Source: Listeria aquatica FSL S10-1188 (GTDB lineage Bacteria; Bacillota; Bacilli; Lactobacillales; Listeriaceae). Taken from it: a stretch of 40,470 nt of DNA. The DNA is taken from assembly GCF_000525795.1 (NCBI RefSeq), contig NZ_AOCG01000005.1, positions 1 through 40,470 of the forward strand. The letters are read 5' to 3'. Numbering within the stretch: position 1 is the stretch's first letter; every line of letters begins with the position of its first letter. The notes below the pieces were generated by a model, which ran no database searches, was not told the DNA's origin, and saw nothing but the letters and a program-made list of their open reading frames with translations. Shown here piece by piece: positions 27,007 through 36,234 of the stretch. Position numbers and translations under genes: made by a program.

Positions 27007-28555
27007 ATGACGAAAGAAGTAATTTTAACAGGAAACGATTTAACGCTAGATGATGTTATAGGTGTGGCACGAGAAGGTTGGTCAGTAAAAATTTCAGCAG
27101 AAGCTATCGAAGCTGTAAAAAAAATCGCGTGAGATCATTGGTGATATTATTGCTAATAACCGCGTGACTTACGGGGTAACGACTGGTTTTGGTTCTCTTG
27201 TAAGCGTTAGCATTTCGCCGGAAGATGCAAGTGAACTACAAGAAAATTTGATTAGAACGCATTCAAGCGGTTTTGGAGATCCGCTTTCACGTGAAGAAGT
27301 TCGGGCAACAATGCTAATTCGAATTAATTCACTTGTCAAAGGCTGTTCAGGAATCCGTCTTAGCACGGTAGAAACGCTCCTAGCAATGCTTAACAAAGAT
27401 GTTGTACCGTTTATTCCAGAAAAAGGCTCACTTGGAGCTTCAGGGGATCTGGCGCCGCTTGCGCACATGGTTTTACCGATGCTTGGCCTTGGCCGTGCTT
27501 ACTTTTCTGGCGAATTGCTTTCTGGGAAAGAAGCGATGCAGAAGGCAGGAATCGACACGATCCACTTAGCAGCTAAAGAAGGACTTGCGCTTATCAATGG
27601 CACAACCGTTTTGACTGCAGTTGGAGCGCTTGCTACTTATGATGCAGTCGAACTTGTTAAATTGTCGGATATTGCTGGGGCATTATCGCTTGAAGTTCAT
27701 AATGGGATTGTCGATGTGTTTGACGAAGCTCTTCACCGGATTCGTCCACAATATGGCCAGCTGGCGACTGCACAAAATATGCGGAATTTAGTGGCAGGCA
27801 GTACTAAGGTGGTGCATGCTTCAACAGAACGAGTTCAAGACCCATATACGCTACGCTGCATCCCGCAAATTCACGGTGCAAACAAAGATAGCATTAGCTA
27901 CGTGAAAGCAAAAGTAGAAATTGAAATTAATTCGGCAACGGATAATCCGATTGTAACAGAAAGTGGAAAAGTCATTTCAGGCGGAAACTTCCACGGAGAA
28001 CCTCTCGCTCAACCTTTTGATTTTCTAGGAATTGCGGCATCAGAAATCGGTAATGTTTCTGAGCGCCGGGTAGAACGCCTCGTCAATCACTCGTTAAGTG
28101 GACTTCCTTCGTTTCTTGTCAAACATCCAGGGCTTAACTCTGGCTTCATGATCACGCAATATGCGGCTGCTGCACTCGTTTCGGAGAACAAAGTACTTTC
28201 GCACCCAGCGAGTGTTGATTCGATTCCGTCATGTGAAAATCAGGAAGACTTTGTCAGCATGGGGACGATCGCTGCTAGAAAAGCACGTGATATTGTGAAC
28301 AACTCTCGGCGTGTTGTTGCAACTGAAATTATGGCTGCTTGCCAAGCACTAGACTTTGATGAAAAACAAGCTGGGAAGCTCGGCAAGGGAACACAAGTAG
28401 CTTATGATACGTTCCGTAAGAGCTCAAGCTTTATTGAAAATGACCACGACATTGAAATTTATGACGAACTAGAAAAAGCAACTGAGGTTCTTACAAGTGG
28501 TCGTTTAGTAAAAGCAGTGGAAGAAGTTGTTTCGCTTGAGTTGCAAGTCAAATAA
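27007..28555 (+). CDS. hutH: Histidine ammonia-lyase, frame broken near start
   Basis: The protein begins MTKEVILTGNDLTLDDVI; one base in the eight-A run at about 27120 interrupts it, and it resumes as REIIGDIIANNRVTYGVTTGFG. Rebuilt length is about 515 residues. GASGDLAPLAHM contains the Ala-Ser-Gly triad that forms the MIO cofactor. The enzyme removes ammonia from histidine to give urocanate, the first step of the pathway, yet is the last gene of the operon, as in streptococci. The RBS is AGAGGTG. Confidence 0.92.
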
Positions 28556-28571
28556 GTGATTTTTAAGAAGA

Positions 28572-28606
28572 AGCGCCGGGCGAAGAACCGACGCTTTTTT
28601 TTGGAG
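28572..28606 (+). terminator. Terminator of the hut operon
   Basis: AGCGCCGG/CCGACGCT stem with one mismatch and a 7-nt loop, followed by TTTTTTTT. It lies 17 nt after the hutH stop. Confidence 0.82.
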
Positions 28607-28622
28607 AGGAGAGAGGAGCAAT

Positions 28623-30005
28623 ATGCAGCCTATTTTATTAATTGATTTTGGCAGTACTTTTACAAAACTGGTTGCAGTGGATTTAAAACGTCCAGCTGTT
28701 CTTGCGGCGGCGCAAAGTGAAACAACGGTTCAAACGGATATTCGAGATGGATATTTGCGTGCGCTTCAAAAAATCGAACAGCAAATTGGGACGACTGATT
28801 TTGAGGAGCATTTGGCTTGCTCTTCTGCACGTGGCGGTTTCAAATTGATTGTCATTGGGCTTACAGAAAGTTTAACAACAGAAGCGGCGAAACGCGCGGT
28901 TTTAGGAGCTGGGGCGCGTATTTTAAAAGTTTACGCACCGCTTATCACGGATCAGGATTTGCAAGAAATGGCTGAGATTAACCCCGATGCTATTTTACTG
29001 GCTGGTGGAACGGACGGCGGGAATCAGTCCTATATTTTGCAAAATGCCAAAAAACTGATGAAACTTCGTCAAAATGCTGCAATTGTTGTGGCTGGAAATC
29101 AGCGAGCATATGTAGAAATTGAGCGGATTTTGAAAGATTCCTCTCATGAATATTATTTGACTGAAAATGTGATGCCTAAAGCTGGGGTTTTAGTGACGGA
29201 GCCAGTGCGTCAGGTATTACGTGATATTTTTATGAAAAAAATCGTGGAAGCAAAAGGATTCGAAGCCGTTTCTCTATACATAGGACGAATTGTTTTACCT
29301 ACTCCAACGGCTGTTTTGAAAGCGGCAAGTCTGCTTGCTTATGGCACGAAACGGGAAGCGGGACTTGGCGAATTAGCGGTGGTGGATGTCGGCGGGGCGA
29401 CGACCGATGTTCACTCGGTCAGTAGACAACAAGCGGTGAATGAACCGGATATTTTTTTAACAGGACTTGCTGAACCTGTTTTAAAGCGAACGGTAGAAGG
29501 GGATCTTGGGATGCGCTATTCGGCATACAGCTTGTACCAAGCGGTTGGGGAGTCTCAAATTGTGCATTACTTTACTGGATGCGCACCGGAAATTTGTGAA
29601 GGCTGTCTATTTCGGGAAGCGCACCCGGAATTTATTCCGCAAAGTGAGGAAGAGCGCCGTTTGGACGATGCCATTGCGAGCAGTGCGATTCAAAAAGCAG
29701 TAGAGCGTCACTCGGGTTTCTTGAAAAAAGTGGCTACACCCACTCGGTATGTGTATGAACAAACGGGGAAGGATTTGCGCTATTTGAAGGCTATTGTTGG
29801 AACTGGTGGAGCATTGATTCATAGTGGCTACCCGAAACGTGTTCTTCATGCAGCAACGGACAGGGCGAATTCTAGGCAGCTTTTACCGGAAGATCCAGCT
29901 CTTTTTTTGGATCAGGATTATGTGTTACAGATGATGGGACTTTTGTCAGAGCGCTATCCGGATGTGGCGTTAGGTCTTATGAAAAGGCACTTACGTGCGC
30001 TTTAG
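28623..30005 (+). CDS. GlmL/MutL-type reactivase-like ATPase
   Basis: 460 residues. ASKHA-type ATP-binding motifs: LLIDFGSTFTKLVAVD at the start, then DAILLAGGTDGGN and VVDVGGATTDVHSV. This is the GlmL family (PF13941), whose known members protect or reactivate B12-dependent glutamate mutase. No mutase subunit or B12 domain gene lies in this window, so its partner is unknown. It follows the hut operon by 70 nt on the same strand; histidine degradation yields glutamate, the mutase substrate. RBS GAGAGGAG. Confidence 0.8.
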   Translation: MQPILLIDFGSTFTKLVAVDLKRPAVLAAAQSETTVQTDIRDGYLRALQKIEQQIGTTDFEEHLACSSARGGFKLIVIGLTESLTTEAAKRAVLGAGARILKVYAPLITDQDLQEMAEINPDAILLAGGTDGGNQSYILQNAKKLMKLRQNAAIVVAGNQRAYVEIERILKDSSHEYYLTENVMPKAGVLVTEPVRQVLRDIFMKKIVEAKGFEAVSLYIGRIVLPTPTAVLKAASLLAYGTKREAGLGELAVVDVGGATTDVHSVSRQQAVNEPDIFLTGLAEPVLKRTVEGDLGMRYSAYSLYQAVGESQIVHYFTGCAPEICEGCLFREAHPEFIPQSEEERRLDDAIASSAIQKAVERHSGFLKKVATPTRYVYEQTGKDLRYLKAIVGTGGALIHSGYPKRVLHAATDRANSRQLLPEDPALFLDQDYVLQMMGLLSERYPDVALGLMKRHLRAL

Positions 30006-30062
30006 CGGTCATGGAAAGTGTGTTATACTGAAGGCGATGCTAATCAAAGGAGTTGAGGGCAG

Positions 30063-30701
30063 ATGCTTGGACCAAATCCGGATGCGCTTTACCCGCATGA
30101 AGCTATTTCATCGCTTGTGTTTATTAAAAACTGTGTGAAAAATCCGAATATCATTGTAGGAAATTATTCTTATTATGATGACCCTGAAAATCCAGAGCGT
30201 TTCGAAGAGCATGTGGAGCATTTATATGATTTTCTTTCTGATAAGCTTATTATTGGGAAGTTTTGTGCGATTGCTAAGGGGATTCGTTTTATCATGAACG
30301 GGGCGAATCACCGGATGGATTCTGCAACGACGTACCCGTTTAATATTTTGGGGCATGGGTTAGAGAAGGCAACGCCTAGTTTGGTGGATCTTCCGTTTAA
30401 AGGTGACACGGTAATTGGAAATGATGTTTGGATTGGGCAAGAGGTCACGATTATGCCTGGGATTACAGTGGGGGATGGGGCTATTATTGCCGCAAATTCC
30501 GTTTTGACAAAGGATGTTTCGCCTTATACGATTGTTGGAGGAAATCCGGCTAGCCTAATTCGGGCTCGGTTTAGCGAGGAAATTATTGCTTATTTACTTG
30601 AACTCAAGTGGTGGGATTTCCCGCCTGAAAAAATTTGGCGTAACTTGGATGTGCTTTGTGACACGGATCTTACATTAGAGAAATTACAGCAAATGAAATG
30701 A
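30063..30701 (+). CDS. Vat-type xenobiotic acetyltransferase
   Basis: 212 residues of the left-handed beta-helix XAT class. Starts MLGPNPDALYP; the signature NYSYYDD, the catalytic-His motif NGANHRMD and the hexapeptide turns KGDTVIGNDVWIGQEVTIMP, ending WWDFPPEKI, are those of Vat streptogramin A acetyltransferases. Such a protein acetylates group A streptogramins from acetyl-CoA. The gene sits among housekeeping genes without mobile signs, so it looks intrinsic. Actual substrate and any resistance effect are not shown by sequence. Confidence 0.85.
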   Translation: MLGPNPDALYPHEAISSLVFIKNCVKNPNIIVGNYSYYDDPENPERFEEHVEHLYDFLSDKLIIGKFCAIAKGIRFIMNGANHRMDSATTYPFNILGHGLEKATPSLVDLPFKGDTVIGNDVWIGQEVTIMPGITVGDGAIIAANSVLTKDVSPYTIVGGNPASLIRARFSEEIIAYLLELKWWDFPPEKIWRNLDVLCDTDLTLEKLQQMK

Positions 30702-30719
30702 AAGAAGGAATTTTTGGAG

Positions 30720-31447
30720 ATGTTGATGCCTGATTTGATGGAACTACTTGAAAACATGCAGCCGGATCAAAAAATCAATTATGATCGCTTGTTGGAAAAA
30801 ATGATTCTTACTTGGCAGGAAGAAGGGGTTCGCCCGAAAATTTTATTGCATAGTTGTTGTGCGCCTTGTAGTACGTATACTCTCGAATATTTAACGAAGT
30901 ATGCAGATGTGACGCTTTATTTTGCCAATTCGAATATTCACCCGCGACTCGAATTTGAACGGCGCAAAGAGGTGCAAGCGGATTTTGTTGCGGCTTTTAA
31001 TGAAAGAACGGGTCAACAAGTTGAGTTTATCGCGGAAGCTTACCAGCCGCAAGAATTTTTGTGTGTGGTAAAGGGGCTTGAAGAGGAGCCAGAAGGTGGT
31101 TTACGCTGTTCCGCTTGTTTTCAGATGCGACTGACCAAACAGCATTAAAAGCGAAGGAACTGGGCGCTGATTATTTCGGTAGCGCGCTCACGATCAGTCC
31201 GCACAAAAATAGTTCACTGATTAATTCGATCGGTGCGGAAGTGCAGCAGCTTTATGATATGCGCTATCTTCCAAGTGATTTTAAGAAAAAAGGTGGCTAT
31301 AAACGGTCCGTTGAAATGTGTGAGGAATATGATATTTACAGACAATGTTACTGCGGGTGCATTTTTGCCGCGAAACAGCAGAACGTGGATTTAAAGCAAG
31401 TAAGTCAAGAAGCAAAGGCTTATCTGCAAGCAAAAAAAGAGACTTGA
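30720..31447 (+). CDS. queH: Epoxyqueuosine reductase QueH (frame broken)
   Basis: About 242 residues rebuilt. Cysteine motifs for the iron-sulfur and catalytic sites are present: HSCCAPCSTY, GGLRCSACFQMRL and QCYCGC. It performs the last step of queuosine synthesis on tRNA (epoxyqueuosine to queuosine). A base seems to be missing near 31130 in a non-homopolymer context (cgactgaccaa), after which TALKAKELGADYFG continues. Start taken at the ATG near 30720 (MLMPDL). Confidence 0.85.
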
Positions 31448-31466
31448 AGAAGTCTCTTTTTTTTGC
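31432..31466. terminator. Bidirectional terminator between queH and the YebC gene
   Basis: AAAAAAGAGACTT and AAGTCTCTTTTTT pair around GAAG. It serves both convergent genes and overlaps the last codons of queH. Confidence 0.82.
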
Positions 31467-31469
31467 GCT

Positions 31470-32193
31470 TTATTCGGCAGACAAGTCCACGTTGTGATAG
31501 ACTTTTTGAACGTCTTCAAGATCTTCAAGGGCATCGATCATTTTTTCGAATTTAACCAAATCGTCTCCGTCAAGTGTGACTTCGTTTTGTGGAAGCATTT
31601 CAATTTCAGCAATGCTAAACTCGTCGATTCCTGCAGCCTTTAGGGCTTCTTGGACTTGATGAAAATCGCTTGGCTCGGCATAAATGATCGCTTGACCGTC
31701 TTCATCAAGAATATCGCGTACGTCTACGTCTGCTTCCATCAGGATTTCAAGCAGGTCATCCGCGCTTTTGTCTGCGACACCAAAAACGGCTGTGTTATCG
31801 AACATGTAAGAAACGGCTCCACTTACACCCATGTTTCCGCCATTTTTACTGTAAGCGGCACGTACATCAGAAGCTGTTCGGTTGACGTTGTTCGTTAAGG
31901 CATCAACAATCACCATAGAACCGTTTGGTCCGAAACCTTCATAACGGAGCTCGGAGTAGTTTTCATCGCCAGTTCCTTTTGCTTTTTCAATGGCGCGATC
32001 AATGATGTGCTTCGGTACGTTATAGGTTTTTGCTCGTTCAATAACGAAACGCAATTTCTGGTTTGCATGAGGATCTGGTTCGCCTTGCTTGGCTGCTACA
32101 TAAATTTCAATCCCGAATTTTGCATAGATTCGGCTGTTATTTGTATCTTTTGACGCTTTTTTTTTCTTTAATATTTGCCCATTTACGGCCCAT
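31470..32193 (-). CDS. YebC/PmpR-family protein (frame broken near start)
   Basis: About 241 residues rebuilt. Starts [12 protein letters not shown]; a nine-A run breaks the frame, then [46 protein letters not shown] and [12 protein letters not shown], all YebC signatures. The family was long annotated as transcriptional regulators; some members relieve ribosome stalling at proline runs. It carries the YeeN-like opening MGRKWANI. A break in such a conserved gene supports sequencing error. Confidence 0.88.
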
Positions 32194-32344
32194 TAGGAAC
32201 ACTCTCTTTCTAATTTAACTTAAGACTCTTTGTTTATTATATCGGGTCTTCGTTGTTTTGTTAAGTAGCAGGATAAAAATTCCTGTGAAAAAATGTACAG
32301 ATGGGCTATAATGGAGGTAATTCATGAATGGAGGAAGATGATAA

Positions 32345-32686
32345 ATGTCAAACTTACCAAATTGTCCGGAATGTAAATCAACTTATACGTACGAGGATCG
32401 CGGGCTTTTGATTTGCCCTGAATGTGGCTTTGAATGGAGCCCTGGGGAAGAAGCGAGCGGGCAAGAAGAATTCGTTGTGCGTGATGCCAATGGGACAGTT
32501 CTTGTTGATGGGGATTCTGTAACGGTGATTAAGGATTTGAAAGTTAAGGGGAGTTCCTCAGCACTTAAAATCGGCACGAAAGTGAAAAATATCCGTCTTG
32601 TAGAAGGCGATCATAATATTGATTGTAAAATTGATGGCTTCGGTGCAATGAAATTGAAGTCAGAATTTGTTAAGAAAAATGGCTGA
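32345..32686 (+). CDS. phnA: PhnA/YjdM-family zinc-ribbon protein
   Basis: 113 residues. Two CxxC pairs (NCPECKSTY and ICPECGFEW) form the N-terminal zinc ribbon; the C-terminal domain has [20 protein letters not shown], typical of PhnA. It was named after the phosphonate operon of E. coli, but its function is unclear. RBS GGAGGAAG; a TATAAT lies about 40 nt upstream. Frame intact. Confidence 0.9.
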   Translation: MSNLPNCPECKSTYTYEDRGLLICPECGFEWSPGEEASGQEEFVVRDANGTVLVDGDSVTVIKDLKVKGSSSALKIGTKVKNIRLVEGDHNIDCKIDGFGAMKLKSEFVKKNG

Positions 32687-32717
32687 TAATGATTGTGCTT
32701 TTATTAAGAAGCAAAAA

Positions 32718-32765
32718 AAAACAAGCTTTCGAAAACTGATGTTGCGTTTTCGAAAGCTTGTTTTT
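32718..32765. terminator. Bidirectional terminator between phnA and proP
   Basis: ACAAGCTTTCGAAAAC and GTTTTCGAAAGCTTGT form a perfect 16-bp stem with a 9-nt loop, flanked by A- and T-runs on both sides, fitting two convergent genes. Confidence 0.9.
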
Positions 32766-34223
32766 ATTTGTGTTCTTTACTTTTCTTGCGAAGTGCTTTG
32801 GCTTCTTTACGCCACCAGAGCGCTTTTTTGGGATTGTTTACCATTTTTTTAGCTTCTGCTTTTGTCTCTACGGCTGGAAGTGAACCGCGAAGTGATTTAC
32901 CAGATGTTTGCTTAAACATAAGGGTAAACACAATCATGCCGATCACACCAACGATCACAAGATAGAAGGATGGCATTAAATTGTTGCCGGTTTTGTCTAT
33001 CAAGAAAGAGGCGATCATCGGTGTTGTTCCGCCAAATATTGATACGGATACGTTAAAGGAAACAGATAATGCCCGGTAACGTACGTCGGTGAAAAATAAG
33101 GTTGGTAACATAGATGGGACGGTTCCTTCAAAGCAAGATAAACAAAGTGCTAGGAGAAGAAGTCCTAGGAAAACGGTCAGGATGTTATCATCACGTAGTA
33201 GCAAGAAGGCTGGGATGGCAAAGAGAATTAAGCCAACAAGGCCAATTTGTGTGATGATTTTATTGCCGAATTTGTCACTCAAATGCCCCATTAAAATGAC
33301 GGTTGGAATCATAAACAGCATAACGACTAAAATGAGTAAGAGCGACTTCGAGTTTTCGTAACCGAGAACAGCGTTTAGATGCGATGGCATATAAGATAAG
33401 AGCATGTAGCTTGTGATGTTGAAAAAGGCAACGATGACGATACATAAGAACAATTCTTTTTTGAAATATAAAAAGATGTCTTTAAAGGTTGGTTGTTTTT
33501 CCGTTTCACCTTGGTCTTGCTCGGATTCTTGAATTTCTTGGAAAGCTTGGGTTTCATCTAAACTGGTTCGTAAGTAAAATCCGATGAGACCAAGTGGTGC
33601 GGCAACGAAGAAAGGAATTCTCCATCCCCAATCTACCATTCCCTGATCCCCTAAGATAAAGGTTAGAAGTGTAACAAGTCCGCTTCCGGCGATGTAACCG
33701 GATAGGGTTCCGACTTCCAGTCCACTTCCTAGAATGCCTCGCTTTTTGTCAGGCGAGGATTCTGCTATGTATGTCATGGCTCCTGAGTATTCGCCGCCGG
33801 TTGAAAAACCTTGGACAAGTCGCGCAGCAAGTAGCAGGAACGAGGCGGTTAAGCCAATAGACTGATAACTTGGGATAAGGCCGATACAAAGTGTTGAAAA
33901 GGCCATCATTAAGATCGTAATGGTCAACACGCGTTTCCTGCCTAAGCGGTCTCCAAGTGCTCCGAAAACGAAGCCGCCGATTGGTCGCATGATAAAGGCG
34001 ATCGCGAATGTGGCGAAGGTGTAAACGAGTTGCATAGTCCCTTCCATTTCTGGGAAGAAAACTTTCCCAATTGTAACAGCGAGGTAGGAATAAATTCCAA
34101 AATCAAACCATTCCATCGCGTTTCCGAGTCCAGTTGCGAAAACGGCTTTTCGTGCTTGGCTTGTGTCGATAATCGTCATATCATTAGGTAGTAATTTTCT
34201 TTTTTTTGGTTGTATTCATTCAT
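32764..34223 (-). CDS. proP: ProP-type proton/compatible-solute symporter (MFS)
   Basis: About 486 residues with 12 predicted membrane helices. GNAMEWFDFGIYSYLA in helix 1, RPIGGFVFGALGDRLGRKR between helices 2 and 3, GFSTGGEYSGAMTYIAE and DWGWRIPFF are signatures of the metabolite:H+ symporter branch that includes E. coli ProP. The clear frame starts at 34179, but the homologous N-terminus (MNEYNQKK, then KLLPND) extends to the ATG at 34223 behind AAAGGGAG, with one A missing from a run near 34200. Likely imports proline, betaine or a similar acid. The lysine-rich tail is normal. Confidence 0.83.
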
Positions 34224-34321
34224 ATTGCTCCCTTTGTATAGTTCTTTTGCTTCATTTTACCACAAATGTGAATTTGTAAACGCACTTTTTGGTTTTTAGT
34301 CAGAAGAAAGTTGATCAAGCA

Positions 34322-34340
34322 AAACGATTGTTCATCGTTT
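34322..34340. promoter_or_regulatory. Inverted repeat overlapping the SDR promoter
   Basis: AAACGAT-N5-ATCGTTT, a 7-bp perfect inverted repeat, covers the -35 box TTGTTC. It looks like an operator for an unidentified repressor. Confidence 0.5.
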
Positions 34341-34376
34341 CGATTTGGGAGTATACTTAAATTGTAAGCGCAAATA
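34328..34376 (+). promoter_or_regulatory. SDR promoter with cre-like site
   Basis: TTGTTC (34328-34333) and TATACT (34352-34357) are 18 nt apart. TTGTAAGCGCAAATA at 34362-34376 matches the cre consensus except one position, and lies at the start site, so CcpA repression is likely. Confidence 0.6.
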
Positions 34377-34400
34377 TTTTAACTGAAGGAGAGAATGGTC

Positions 34401-35144
34401 ATGAGATTAAAAGGCAAAGTAGCGATTATTACAGGTGGTGCAAGTGGGATTGGTAAAGCAACGGTTGAGCGTTTTGTTCGCGAAGGGGCGAAAGTTGTGA
34501 TTGCTGATTTCTCTGATAAAGGGGAAGAACTTGCACAAGAATTGCGTGATACTGGTTATGAAGCGATTTTTGTAAAAACGGATGTAACGAGTGAAGAAGA
34601 TATTAAGCAAATGATTGAAAAAACGGTTGAATCATTTGGTAAACTGGATATTATGTTCGCCAACGCAGGGATTGCAAACGATGCGGATATTGATAAGCTT
34701 CCGTATGAAAAGTGGAAAAAAACGATTGATATTAACTTAAATGGTGTATTTTTATCGGATAAATACGCAATTGAACAAATGATAAAACAAGGTCATGGCG
34801 GTGCGATCGTGAATGCTGGTTCGATTCATAGTCTTGCAGGAAAACGTGGCGTAACGGCTTATGCTTCTGCAAAAGGTGGCGTTAAATTGCTAACGCAAAC
34901 ACTTGGCGCTACGTATGCGGAACATGGTATTCGGGTGAATGCAGTTGGACCGGGTTATATTGATACCCCGCTAATTGAAGAGGCTCAAGGAAAAGCACGT
35001 GAAGAATTGGTTTCACTTCATCCGATGGGCCGGTTAGGAAAACCAGAAGAAGTAGCAAATTGTGTTGTCTTTTTAGCAAGTGACGAAGCTTCCTTTGTTT
35101 CAGGAACGATTCTTGTTGTAGACGGAGCTTATACAGCTGTTTAA
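34401..35144 (+). CDS. SDR-family dehydrogenase/reductase
   Basis: 247 residues, classical short-chain dehydrogenase. Cofactor motif TGGASGIGKA near residue 12, NAG at the expected site, catalytic Ser in AGSIHS and YASAK. An acidic residue (ADFSD) after the second beta strand suggests NAD preference. Substrate unknown; 3-oxoacyl-ACP reductase-like or sugar/polyol dehydrogenase are options. Start at 34401, 7 nt after AAGGAGAG, not the ATG at 34395. Promoter carries a cre-like site. Confidence 0.85.
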   Translation: MRLKGKVAIITGGASGIGKATVERFVREGAKVVIADFSDKGEELAQELRDTGYEAIFVKTDVTSEEDIKQMIEKTVESFGKLDIMFANAGIANDADIDKLPYEKWKKTIDINLNGVFLSDKYAIEQMIKQGHGGAIVNAGSIHSLAGKRGVTAYASAKGGVKLLTQTLGATYAEHGIRVNAVGPGYIDTPLIEEAQGKAREELVSLHPMGRLGKPEEVANCVVFLASDEASFVSGTILVVDGAYTAV

Positions 35145-35154
35145 TAAGGAAACA

Positions 35155-35205
35155 AAATAAGACTTTGAGTGTCGTGACAAGACGCTCGAAGTCTTATTTT
35201 TTTAT
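35155..35205. terminator. Terminator after the SDR gene
   Basis: AATAAGACTTTGAGTGTC pairs with GACGCTCGAAGTCTTATT with few mismatches, then TTTTTTT. It also overlaps the end of the convergent small gene. Confidence 0.8.
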
Positions 35206-35335
35206 ATGTTCGATGATAAAATAAAAGGTCGCCTCGGTTTGTCTGGAATCTCCGCTTGTGACAAACTGGGCGGAGATCCAGATAAATAAAACTAGAAAGA
35301 GTGTAAGTACAATTCCGTGGATGATTTTTTTTCAT
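35194..35335 (-). CDS. Small single-span membrane protein (about 46 residues)
   Basis: From the ATG at 35335 behind GAGGTG the reading is MKK, then, after removing one extra A from a run, IIHGIVLTLFLVLFIWISAQ (one membrane helix), followed by a short polar tail FYFIIEHIKK and a stop at 35194. Its length of 142 nt is one base more than a multiple of three, as expected for an insertion. Function unknown. Confidence 0.55.
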
Positions 35336-35364
35336 TTGTTTCACCTCATGTGAAGGCTTCGGGT

Positions 35365-36221
35365 CTAACGTTCTCTGAAGCTTAATTTAAATGGCGTATT
35401 TTCTTTGTAGGCTTGAAAGTTGTAGCCATTTTTTTTGAGCGCATGGATGATCGCGGGAAGTGCTTCTAATGTGTTTTTTCGTTCATGCATCAAGATAACA
35501 AGGGGTTCTTTTTGTTTGGCTAGGGTGTTTGCTTGGGTTAAGACGGTTTCTACTACGCGAGTGGAACTTGTTTTGTAACGCCAATCGTTGCTGTCAATAT
35601 TCCAGTCAAGCAGTGTGAAGCCCTTGTCTTTTGTTTCTTGATGAAGTGACGTGCTTAAATAAGTACTCCCGTAAGGGGCGCGAATTAAATTGCTTGTTAC
35701 GCCTAGTTTTTCGCGTCCGGTTTTGCGGGCTTGCTCCATTTCGGCAAGGAATGTCGGATTGTTTTTACGGTAAAGCAAGCCAGCATCGTGTGTCATGCTA
35801 TGCCAGCCAATGTTTGATCCAGATGCGAGCAGGGCTTTGGCGGTTTCTGGTTGGATGCGATTTAAGTTTTCGCCGATGAAAAAGAAGGTTGCAGGGACTT
35901 TTTCTTGTTGCAATAGGTGATTAAATCGGCTTAAAAATGGCGAAGGGCCGTCGTCAAAGGTTAGGAAAACGGTTTTATCCGTAACGGGTCTTGGTTTTGT
36001 TGGCTGGGATATTTTTTTAGGCGGCTTTTTGGCGCTCACTTTTTTTACGAGGGCTTTCTTGCTGACGACTTTTTCTTGCTTGGCTGGTTGCTTGGCAGTG
36101 CTCTCGGTGTTTAAAGTTCCCCAGAGTAACAAGCAAGCGGAGCTAAGTCCGAGCAAAATCAGGCAAGCAAGAACGGCAGGTTTCAGCCACAGCTTTTTTT
36201 TGTGTTCTTTTTTTTGCGCAT
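35365..36221 (-). CDS. Membrane-anchored polysaccharide deacetylase (NodB fold)
   Basis: About 285 residues rebuilt. It opens MRKKKNTKKK, then, after an A-run shift, LWLKPAVLACLILLGLSSAC, a membrane anchor, followed by a lysine/proline-rich linker. NodB motifs: VFLTFDDGPSP (metal Asp), GWHSMTHD (metal His), LIRAPYGS and LLDWNIDSNDW. It should remove acetyl groups from peptidoglycan or a related glycan outside the cell, lowering lysozyme sensitivity. It follows rsiV by 13 nt, as pdaV follows csfV-rsiV in Clostridioides difficile. RBS AAGGAGA. Confidence 0.85.
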
Positions 36222-36234
36222 TTTGGTTCTCCTT

